Origin: Amoebophrya sp. AT5.2 | Lineage: Eukaryota; Sar; Dinophyceae; Syndiniales; Amoebophryaceae | Length of the DNA: 26,841 nucleotides | Direction: 5' to 3' | Assembly: GCA_005223375.1 (NCBI GenBank) | Contig: RXOD01004176.1 | Span: 1 to 26,841, forward strand | The notes under the pieces: model-generated | Seen by the model: only the letters and a program-made list of their open reading frames with translations | The model's database searches: none | Told to the model about the DNA's origin: nothing | Made by a program: the position numbers and the translations under genes | Part shown: one piece after another, positions 19,673-26,841 of the stretch | Layout: every line of letters begins with the position of its first letter | Position numbering within the stretch: the first letter of the stretch is position 1

Positions 19673-21107
19673 TTAACGGTAGGTTGTTGTGACGGTCTTG
19701 AGCAGCATGGTTTGATCCATCACGGCCTTCGGGTAACTCGCCGCGTCGAACAGGGTATTCTTCTGGTCCTTCACTGCGAAGTAGTTGTCCAGGTGCAGGT
19801 CCTCCAGGCGCAGGCTCACGGCGGCCGGTCCGAACCGGTTCTGTAGCTCGTTCAGCATCGCGAAGTTGCCCCTCTCCATCTCGCCGCTGCGGAAGCTCTC
19901 CAACGGCGGCACGGCGGGCGGCGTCGGGGTGCGCCACTTCTTCGACGCCGTCATTTTGTACTTCTTGACTGCGTACTCGCGCGCGGTTGTGCCGCCGACC
20001 GAGGTTTCGCGCGCGCCGAGGAGGAGCTTGTATCCCTGGAAGTAGGAATAGACCGGCGCGAAATGGGCGCTCAGTACCGTGCCCGCGAACACGTACTCCG
20101 AGCTCTTCTTTGCCGTCAGCCACTTCATGTCCCGTGTGAGGGTATCGAACAGTGATTCGCTCGCGTCAGACAGCTGCTTGTGCATGTCGTCCTCGGTTTC
20201 TTTGTGGGCTTCGACGAGCTTTGAGTCGTCCGTGAAGTCCGCCTTTTGGGCGGCTTCGGGGAACCCGAGCGCAAGCTTGGCCTGCATCGCCTCCGACTCC
20301 GCCATGTCGAGCACCACAGCCCCTGCGGCATCCGAGGGACCGAACTTCAGTGCCTCCCTGCGTAATTTCTGGACCACGCTGCCATCGCCATTGTTAAACA
20401 TCTCCTTGGACGTCACGGCGAATCTGGTCGCTTTGATCAGGCCCTGCTTCTTCAGAGTGCCGAACAACCCTTCGGCCGTGTTGTCGGGCTTGACCACGGG
20501 CGAGCGCCGGGGGTTGCGCCAAATGATGTAGGGGCAAGTCCTACGGCTCTTCGCGAGCTTCACCGTCTTCGCCATACCGGGATCCCCCCTCGAAGTCTTG
20601 TAGCAGGGCCCTTGAATCACCCCAAGAGGCAGCTTGATGCGTGTAAAGTCGGACACAGCGGAAAAGGCATCGGTCGCCGCTCCCTCTTCGTCGGTCACCC
20701 CAGCCTTCTGGGCGACGGGCCGCAAATCGCCGTCCAGGTAATACATCAACTCGCGCGCAAATTTACTCAGGTTATGAATGACCTCCCTGCCTTGACTCTG
20801 GTCACTCAACGCCTGGGCAAGCGAGAAAGAAATTGCGCAACTACACTTTCAGCAGAGTTGTCTTTTCTTATCTTCGCCTTGATTGCGCACCTACATATTA
20901 ATCAGAGACCGGCGGGATGTGTAGGACGACATTCAACAGCCCATGCTGATTTATTTTGACAACTGTTTAGTTTTAGGAGTGAATTTGATTCGGAGTAAAA
21001 ATAAACAAACCAATACTTACACAAAAAAACGTAGAAGGAGCGGGCAACGCGACGAGAATCGCGAAGATGCTAGGCGTGCTATACATAGAAAACCATAGAC
21101 GTGGCAT
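19673..21107 (-). CDS. Predicted secreted protein of unknown function, 408 aa, two exons
   Basis: Exon 1 (21107-21021, 29 codons) starts MPRLWFSMYSTPSIFAIL and is hydrophobic to VALPAPSTFFC, a good signal-peptide candidate. It ends at a canonical donor GTAAGT. Exon 2 (20812-19673) follows the acceptor TTGCCCAG and joins in phase 0 (CALSDQSQGREVIHNLSKFA). The mature part is about 380 aa and mixed helical, with a Pro-rich link (RTPTPPAVPPLES) and no recognised motif; it ends LLKTVTTTYR. The intron is 208 nt. Exon 1 resembles the signal exon of the next gene upstream (TTCGC-ATTCTCGTCG). Alternatively exon 2 could be spliced to the third exon of that neighbour, also phase 0, giving one 574-aa protein. 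No function is assigned. Confidence 0.6.
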
Positions 21108-21215
21108 CTGCCGGAGCAGCCCCATCCTGGACAAGCAATGGGGGAGAGCGCGGGGATCACAAGTGACCGAAGCGTACTATACATAGAGAAACATTCATAG
21201 CGTACTATACATAGA
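21074..21215. repeat. Three copies of a 16-nt direct repeat
   Basis: GCGT(A/G)CTATACATAGA occurs at 21074-21089, 21172-21187 and 21200-21215. The first copy is inside the signal-peptide exon of the 19673-21107 gene. The last overlaps the end of the third exon of the 21195-23165 gene. The copies differ only at one position (G in the first). Confidence 0.85.
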
Positions 21216-23165
21216 TACCGTCGCGGTGAAATATTGGTTCTCAAACTCCTCGGACTTGTCTGGCTTCGCCGGGCCATCTTCATCAACCACCCTCGTGAAG
21301 GGGTGATTGATCACGAAACGCGCTGCCTGTTTTCCGGCCTTCATTGCCTTCGCCTCTTCTTCTTCGGTCAGGTCTTTCTTGTATTCCGGCCAGGCACTCA
21401 TTCCGTTGTCCTCGCGCCACGTCCTCGTGCCGAAAATCGTGTCCCGGATATCCGCAAAAATGTCGCTCAGTTTCAACTCCATTTCCTGTAAAAATCAATG
21501 CGGCGTTTATTTTGTGTTCTCGTTTGTTAATGTATGACGACTCTGTGGTCCGGTGATAACCTCGCCATGAATCTACAATTAAGGTGCGCACTTGTGTTCT
21601 CGTTTGTTAATGTTAATTGTGCCTTGAGGTTGACACTAATCGGCGTCGGTCCGCAGAAGACTACTGTCACATGCCATGTTTCAGTTCACTGGTCGATGTT
21701 CAGGCGGACCTGAAGGCTTGGGCTTCGACAGTCTTCCGCCTACAGCGCGGCGCTCTTGTTCTTGTCGTTGTTGTTGAGTATGAGACGGGGCCACCGCCAC
21801 GATATCGAAGTATTAGTCTTCCGTTCTTGTTTATTTAAGCAATTGCTGTGTTTGCCTGCATCGTGCCACACGTTCACGCTCAGAGCATGAGGATCAGTCT
21901 TAACTTCTTGTCTGTTAGTTTCTGATGTTAGCCCTTGCTTGCGTCTCTTGTGATGATGAGGTCCTTGCTTGGTTCTCTTCCGGAGCAGATCATCATTCCG
22001 CAATTTCTTCCTTCCCCAATTTATCCTTTCCCCAACTTGCCTTTCCCCAGCTCCCCCCGCCGAACCCGCGCCCCTTCTGACCCCGCGCCCCTTCTGGCCC
22101 CGCGCTCGTGCCCGCGCCCGGAAAAAAAGGGACTGCGGGTAGCAAGTCACGACCTCCCACCTTGAGCCAAAATGGCCATGGTGGCAGTGCTGACCTTCTC
22201 GTGCCAGAATACGGCTGCACTTGCGCCCCCCTCCAACGAAGGGGCTGCGTTTAGCAGGACACGACCCCACACCTTGAGCCGGAACAACCATGGCGGGCCT
22301 GACTGATGGATTCTGTTCCCCCTCGTTCTGGCGCCGGCCTACGATTGCGCATGCGCCCGAAAAAAACGGGTTGCGAGCAGCAGACGGAAATCGCGAACCC
22401 GCGCGCACCGTCAGCCACAGCGGCCACCATGCTCGACATGATGCTCTTCCGGGCGTGATGCTCTTTCCGCCCCTCCGACCTCGGTCCCCGACCTCGAACC
22501 CCTTCCCCTTCCCCGGCCCTGTACCGAGGTCCTAACATTTTTTCCCTTCGTGTTCGATCTCCTGGCGCTTCGTCTTCTATCTTGTGCCTAAGATCTGCAC
22601 GAAGAGGTCTGGCGACCTGTGAGAATCTAATCTTTCCATACAGAAAGCGTGAGGGGTCAATGAAATAGAAACAAATTAATTGTTCATACCAGCGAACTCC
22701 CAAATCTCTTCACAGTGGTCTGCTTCTGCTCCTTCTCCAGGATGGCATACGTCTCGTTGGCCGCTTCATCGATGAACTTGGGTGGATTTTTGATCATCAT
22801 CACGACTTGCATCGTGAGGTCAAACATGTCCCTCGCTTCTTGTCTCATCGAGTCCCCAGCCCGCCGGTTGGCGGTTGAGTCCGCCTTCGCGACGCTCTTG
22901 TCGTACTTCTTGTAGAGCACCGTTTTGTACTTATTTTCCGGGATCTGTTGATTCGATTGCAATGTGATGAATCGCAATCGTGTGTAAAACAGTTAATGTA
23001 TATGTGAAACCCTGACAACTCCAGTGCTCCAATGGGCCCGCAGAGGGCCTCGCCCGCTGCCAGGCACCGGCAACCCTAGGCGCCTTCTGGCGGTTCCGGC
23101 GCCTGGTAAGAGCACACAGGGGCGCACACGAGCACGACGAGAATTGCGAAGAGCCAGAGCATCAT
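21195..23165 (-). CDS. Predicted secreted protein of unknown function, about 202 aa, three exons
   Basis: Exon 1 (23165-23103) encodes a 21-residue signal-peptide-like start, MMLWLFAILVVLVCAPVCSY plus Q. It joins in phase 0 to exon 2 (22944-22690, IPENKYKTVLYKKYDKSV) only if the intron is GC-AG (CAG at both ends); otherwise a stop follows. Exon 2 ends at GTATGA. Exon 3 (21485-21195) follows TTTTTACAG, with a charged helical part (DLTEEEEAKAMKAGKQAARF) and a stop after VSMYSTL. An alternative donor, GTATCT at 21218, would end exon 3 early and allow splicing into the downstream gene. Intron 2 is 1204 nt, very long for this window, and carries the tandem repeat described below. The first ATG of the frame is at 23165; the second codon is also Met. 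The family is unknown. Confidence 0.55.
22105..22450. repeat. Degenerate tandem repeat, about three units of 112-119 bp
   Basis: Three diverged units can be aligned by shared blocks in order: GCGCCC, an A run, GGG-TGCG, TAGCA/CAGCAG, CACGACC, CCTTGAGCC and CCATG. The A7 runs of units 1 and 3 start at 22122 and 22360, exactly 2 x 119 apart. The CCTTGAGCC blocks of units 1 and 2 are 112 apart. The array lies in intron 2 of the 21195-23165 gene. Unit 1 contains the spliced-leader-like sequence. The open frames over this region (22703 to 21740 minus) are probably by-products of the GC-rich repeat. Confidence 0.65.
22161..22182 (-). ncRNA. Spliced-leader-like sequence, possible SL RNA gene relic
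   Basis: Read on the minus strand, 22176-22161 is GCCATTTTGGCTCAAG, identical to the last 16 nt of the 22-nt dinoflagellate spliced leader; over all 22 nt, 20 match. It is followed directly by GTGGGAGG, which could be a donor, then 32 nt later by a T7 run (22128-22122). That arrangement recalls an SL RNA gene of roughly 55-60 nt. The other tandem units have diverged copies. It could instead be a retroposed leader or part of a SINE-like repeat. Confidence 0.45.
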
Positions 23166-23311
23166 GTGTATGACCGACTTACACAAGGAAGGAAGCGTCG
23201 CATGGACGACGGGGAATGAACATACACCGATCCCCCGACAATGAGTGAAGAACGCACAGGAGCCCAACCCACTGAACCCACCGAGTAAAACTTACTTGCA
23301 TTTTATAAACA

Positions 23312-23401
23312 TAGCTATCCCCGTTGGAGAAGGGCCTGCCCGTACTCGAAATACGGAGGCGTGTTCGTCACGTGCTCCAAAAGGAGAGCGTGAACACCAC
23401 C
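23312..23401. repeat. 90-bp direct repeat, copy 1
   Basis: This block is repeated at 23744-23833 with two mismatches. On the minus strand it encodes the end of a 77-codon frame with a hydrophobic start (MMFAVWLIVFFDISIS, 23548-23315) that ends EYGQALLQRG and a stop. Both differences between copies change an amino acid, so selection on that frame is not evident. Confidence 0.85.
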
Positions 23402-23743
23402 GAAAACAGTACAGAGAGAAGACCAAAAGAGAACTCTGTCCAGAAAACCCCTCAACGAGCACGCCGAAGAGAAAACTGGCACGAGTTCTATGGGATAGAT
23501 TGAAATTGATATGTCAAAAAAAACTATTAGCCAAACCGCAAACATCAAACCACGGGAAGGGCGGGCGGGAAAAAGAAAATCACAAAAGCAGTTATCCTGC
23601 CCTGCAGCCGTTCAATTCTGTCTAGTCCTGGTACCGGAAATCCCTTTCCCTAGACGGCTTAGTTATAAAATACCGCATGACTAGCGGCGCCAAACTCGCA
23701 GGCTCGCATGCCTACGCTACTCATGCACATATTTTTTTATTAG

Positions 23744-23833
23744 TAGCTATCCCCGTTGGAGAAGGGCCTGCCCGTACTCGAAATACGGAGGCGTGTTCCT
23801 CACGTGCTCCAAAAGGGGAGCGTGAACACCACC
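23744..23833. repeat. 90-bp direct repeat, copy 2
   Basis: This is the second copy of 23312-23401, 432 bp apart, in the 3' flank of the small secreted-type gene at 23926-24450. Flanking sequences differ, so the block behaves as a discrete unit. The minus-strand frame ending EYGQALLQRG is also open here. Confidence 0.85.
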
Positions 23834-23925
23834 ACCGGAGGAGTTGGAGCCCGACACCACGAAGAACCCCGCATAAGCGGATGAATTCGGGGACGCACAC
23901 GTTCCCCACCTTGCATTTATTAACT

Positions 23926-24450
23926 TTAACGTGGTAAACACTTAAAAAGTGCTGACCAAGCGAGGATCGGAGACTCTTTGGCGCACTTGCGAAGTGCAGA
24001 CGCGTCACCACGAAGCGAAAACTCAAGCCCCCGCAAGCGACAGCACTGCAGAAAAAACATGTTGGAGTACGGGTGTTGTAGTGCCAAACGGGTCGGCCCC
24101 ATCCAGCACTAAGTCCTATACGCATAAATACTTTACAGCATTTGGGCCTGAGTACCAGCACGACGTACTGCACCACAATCTATTACACTACTAGCAACAG
24201 TGACGAGTACGTTCTTCTCCACTTCCGGCCCCAATCCTTCCCAAAACTTTCCGAAGGCCGATTTTTGACGCCTCTCCGCAGCCTGCAGAAAAGACACGTC
24301 GTCCGTCGTCGTGGTGTTCAGAGTGGTCCCGAACGCATCATCAACCCATCCCGCAGCATCAATATGTCCTTGCTCCGTCGTTCCCACGAAGGACACCGCC
24401 TCGCTTTGCCCGGCGCCGGCCAACAGCACCAATTTTGAAAACGCACCCAT
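23926..24450 (-). CDS. Small secreted-type cysteine-containing protein, 127 aa, two exons
   Basis: Exon 1 (24450-24187) starts MGAFSKLVLLAGAGQSEA, a short signal-peptide-like segment, and runs 88 codons to VTVASS. The donor is GTAATA. Exon 2 (24045-23926) follows TTTCTGCAG and joins in phase 0 to give 39 residues with four cysteines (CCRLRGLEFS at its start, KCLPR at its end) and a TAA. The intron is 141 nt. Without splicing the first frame reads on 18 codons to a stop at 24133, which is the alternative. There is no recognised family. Position and signal suggest kinship in type, not visible homology, with the two secreted-type genes downstream. Confidence 0.5.
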
Positions 24451-25343
24451 TCTTTCTGCCGACAATCACTCGTCTCGCTCTAGCGATGGCTTGTTCAACA
24501 ATCAACAATTTTGGAAGTACTTGTTTTCGGTTCTGATCAGTTTCGCCAGATTGATATGAATGCGTATGCGCGCCTCGTCCTAACTATTCCTTTTTTTATT
24601 CTCCAGAGGATCGCTTGAAAAAAGAGAATTTGGTATGCCCTACTTTGGGAAATCGACGATGAAAAGCAAGTTGCGTCCACGGAAACCCTAGGGCTCCATG
24701 TACAGAACAACGCCTGGTGACATAAATTAAAATTTCGTTGGTCGTCATCTTTAGCGCGCAGCGTCAACGGCAACGACGGAACGGCGGAAAATCCATGAAG
24801 TTCTTTTTCAACGGCCGACGACGGACCGATGCAACGATTATCACGGACTGGGGCATGGGCATCCGACAGCATGTTCCGACCGATCAATTTATTTTTTTCA
24901 ACGTTGGTTTGTTCTTCTACGACCGACGGATGGGATAGATACACAGACAACATGCGACGGTGTGTATATCATTGTGATTTCGTTTGCTTATGGTATACAG
25001 GCACGTGCCACGACGGATAAGTACTTATTGCTGGATTTTTCGTGCATCATCATTTTTTTTTTTATCGCGCCTCATCAACCATCAATCGATACTTTCCCAT
25101 CGGTGTTGTTCCATGAGACCCTCGGATCGATATGGCGACAAGTTCTACGAATGCGTCTCACGCTCGGCAACCACAACAAGCATGCATCCAGATGTGTCAG
25201 ATGCTTGCCCAGCAGTCGCCTCAGGTCTCCGTCGCTAACTCCTTCACGCGTAAGCGTCCCTCAGACTGCGGACGTGGATAAGGATGACGATGATCGATCC
25301 TGTTGATCTTCGGCAGTTATACAACATTAAATCAGCCATCTCT
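24451..25343. other. Spacer with no supported gene
   Basis: Long open frames occur on both strands (24537-24953 minus; 24738-25306 plus in pieces), but they overlap, have mixed hydropathy and show no family signature. The sequence is AT-richer, with a T10 run at about 25053-25062. The promoter of the 23926-24450 gene should lie at its left end. Confidence 0.4.
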
Positions 25344-25383
25344 ATATCACTGTCCCTGTCGGAGGGGGAGTTGGCAAGGGGGT

Positions 25384-25593
25384 CCCCCTTATCCGGCCGA
25401 GAGACCGCGGCGCGTGCGGTCCACCTTACCCCCTTATCCGGCCAAGGACCTGTACCTTTCCTTTGCATCTCCCCCTCGGACTGCGCTCGGACTGCCGGAC
25501 CTTTGCAACTCCCCTTATTTGCAAAGGTCTGGCGGTCCGACGGCAGTCCGCAAAGACCTTTGCTCACTAGGGAGTCTGCAGTCTTATCCGGCG
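25384..25593. repeat. Repeat and hairpin-rich block
   Basis: CCCCCTTATCCGGCC occurs at 25384-25398 and 25429-25443, with a shorter form CTTATCCGGCG at 25583-25593. A nested hairpin is formed by CGGACTGCCG (25488-25497) with CGGCAGTCCG (25541-25550), and inside it GACCTTTGCAA (25498-25508) with TTGCAAAGGTC (25519-25529). All reading frames over it on both strands are open because of the composition, so the frames at 25244-25805 are not taken as genes. A foldback element or decayed transposon is likely. Confidence 0.7.
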
Positions 25594-25798
25594 AAGACGT
25601 CCCTGCTCGAACGTTGTGCCCCCACAACCGGACCTTCATCGTCCCTCGAACGGTACTCCAATGCGGTCCCTTGCGCTTTCGTCTGGCCCCAGAAAGACTC
25701 TGGCTTTGGAGGGGGGAGTGCAAAAAACCCACGCCGCGCACCCGACACAAATGTATTCATAAATTCAAGCAGATGACTTTTTTTATGTTCAACATTGT

Positions 25799-26185
25799 TC
25801 AATGAGGCATAAATTCTCTCGGGCGGCCGCGGCAAAAGATATGATATCGCGCCAGCCGATGAAAGTAGCTCTGAGCTCCTGCCCTGTGCGGCAATTCTAC
25901 CTCCAACCGCGAAATGCCGCATCCAGCGGACCCGCTAGTTGCTACTGGTACTGGGAAGGGCAAAGGGAAACAGAGACCTAGAAGACAACTGCCTGTGGAC
26001 GAGGTCCCGCTGCCTTTAGTGGACCTCGTCCGCAGCTCTACAACATCGTGGGTTCGGCTTTTTGCTTCTCCTACAATACATCGCTCTTGGTTCATCTTTC
26101 GCCCTAACGCTTGGTTTTCGGCTGCCTCCGCTTCTTCCTCGTCCTCAAGGTCGACCGTCACGGTTCCTTCTCCGCCGTCCCCCAT
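25799..26185 (-). CDS. Weak acidic ORF, possible exon of a minus-strand gene
   Basis: From ATG 26185 the frame runs 128 codons. It starts MGDGGEGTVTVDLEDEEEA, followed by AENQALGRKMNQERC, which reads like a real acidic N-terminus, but the second half is Ser/Gly/Cys-rich and less convincing. A short upstream exon is possible: ATG 26698 to 26641 (MNEDEQEQAR...), with donor GTGAGG joining at 26247 after GGGGCAG, in frame. The plus strand is also open here (25914-26363), so strand choice rests on composition. An 11-bp inverted repeat (GGACGAGGTCC / GGACCTCGTCC, about 25998-26032) lies inside it. The family is unknown. Confidence 0.3.
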   Translation of the reverse strand: MGDGGEGTVTVDLEDEEEAEAAENQALGRKMNQERCIVGEAKSRTHDVVELRTRSTKGSGTSSTGSCLLGLCFPLPFPVPVATSGSAGCGISRLEVELPHRAGAQSYFHRLARYHIFCRGRPREFMPH

Positions 26186-26841
26186 CCCCAGCTTGCCTCC
26201 TGGACCGGCAGGGGAGGCAGAAGGCGAATCGCCGCTACTATGCGCAGCTGCCCCCCCTTACAGTTACAACAAGTGCAGAAAACTCAAACAATACTGTACA
26301 AGAAGAGGTGTAAATCAATGGAGTCCAGGCTTAGGCGTTGCAAACGCATACGCAATAAAGTAGTCAGAACTAAAAAAATAAACTGCCCCCAATATTCTGC
26401 CTCCTGATGCTGATCATCGCTAGTAGGTTCTAGTCGCCACCATTCACTACTCTGCACGAAACAGACACCCGGCGGAGAGTTTGTTAGGAATAGGAGCTAG
26501 CTGACACTAGTAGAACATCTGGGAGGCCATTGGGCAAATAAGTAGCTGGCGCCTGTCTCCGATTAAGCGCCCTGCTGGCTTTATCGTAGTCCCGTACGTC
26601 GAGTTTGCGACTGCTTCACCTAACTGTCTTAGTCCCTCACCTCCCGCCAAGGCAGCCACCCCTCCCGAACGAGCCTGTTCCTGTTCGTCTTCGTTCATGA
26701 CGCTAGGTTATAGCCTTACCAAGCCTGCAACTGCATCGGGACTACCGATTGAGTTTTTTTGGATGATTGATAGCGACACCGATAGGGAAGATAGGAACTC
26801 CCTACTTAAAAAGTACCCCCGACGGCCACGGCGAGCTCGTC
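26186..26841. other. Right end of the window, no firm gene
   Basis: Apart from the possible short exon at 26641-26698 (minus, MNEDEQEQAR start), no frame stands out. The minus frame 26507-26698 continues 63 codons to a stop without a recognised domain. Confidence 0.35.

Noticed and set aside
21740..22703. Minus-strand ORFs of 150-222 codons in the 1.2-kb intron
   Set aside because: They cover the GC-rich tandem repeat, are Gly/Arg-rich and lack the features of coding exons.
23163..23267. Longer N-terminus for the secreted-type gene, starting at 23267
   Set aside because: The codon at 23267 is TTG. The first ATG is at 23165, directly before the hydrophobic segment.
25244..25805. Long overlapping ORFs on both strands
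   Set aside because: They coincide with a repeat- and hairpin-rich block whose composition keeps most frames open; no domain is visible.
1..26841. CRISPR arrays, bacterial operons, rRNA genes or clear tRNA genes
   Set aside because: There are no regularly spaced identical repeats, no ribosome-binding-site pattern and no stretch I could fold confidently as tRNA; the genes have introns.

Overview
The window looks like nuclear DNA of a protist, most likely an alveolate of the dinoflagellate lineage; a gene-dense parasitic syndinian such as Amoebophrya would fit. This is inference. The supports are: multi-exon genes with small introns (about 60-280 nt); two introns that only restore the reading frame with GC-AG borders flanked by short direct repeats; and a 16-nt exact, 20/22 overall, antisense match to the dinoflagellate spliced leader at 22161-22182. 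No bacterial operon, CRISPR array or rRNA gene was seen. Exon borders below were worked out by hand from splice motifs and frame continuity, with no transcript data.

Layout. 1-920: edge repeat and weak ORFs. 921-2820 (+): five-exon gene of unknown function. 3516-7716 (+): six-exon gene for an unrecognised protein of about 1143 aa. 8553-9900: orphan ORFs, including a minus-strand protein with a possible PD-(D/E)XK-like core. A 23-bp sequence at the first base of the window recurs inverted at 10271-10293. 11053-13303 (-): POC1, a seven-blade WD40 centriole protein, in five exons that join in frame. 14543-16699 (-): the splicing factor PRP18 with an unusual N-terminal extension of about 280 aa. 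16700-18596: no convincing gene.

18597-24450 (-): a row of lineage-specific genes, three of which start with a hydrophobic signal-peptide-like segment. Two of those start exons (21021-21107 and 23103-23165) look like diverged copies of one another. The 1.2-kb intron between exons 2 and 3 of the 21195-23165 gene holds a degenerate tandem repeat carrying the spliced-leader-like sequence. 24451-26841: repeats, a hairpin-rich block at 25384-25593 and a weak acidic ORF.

Only POC1 and PRP18 are identified with confidence. POC1 implies centrioles or basal bodies, hence a flagellated stage. PRP18 acts in the second step of splicing, which fits an intron-rich genome. The other genes are described from what can be seen, without an assigned function.
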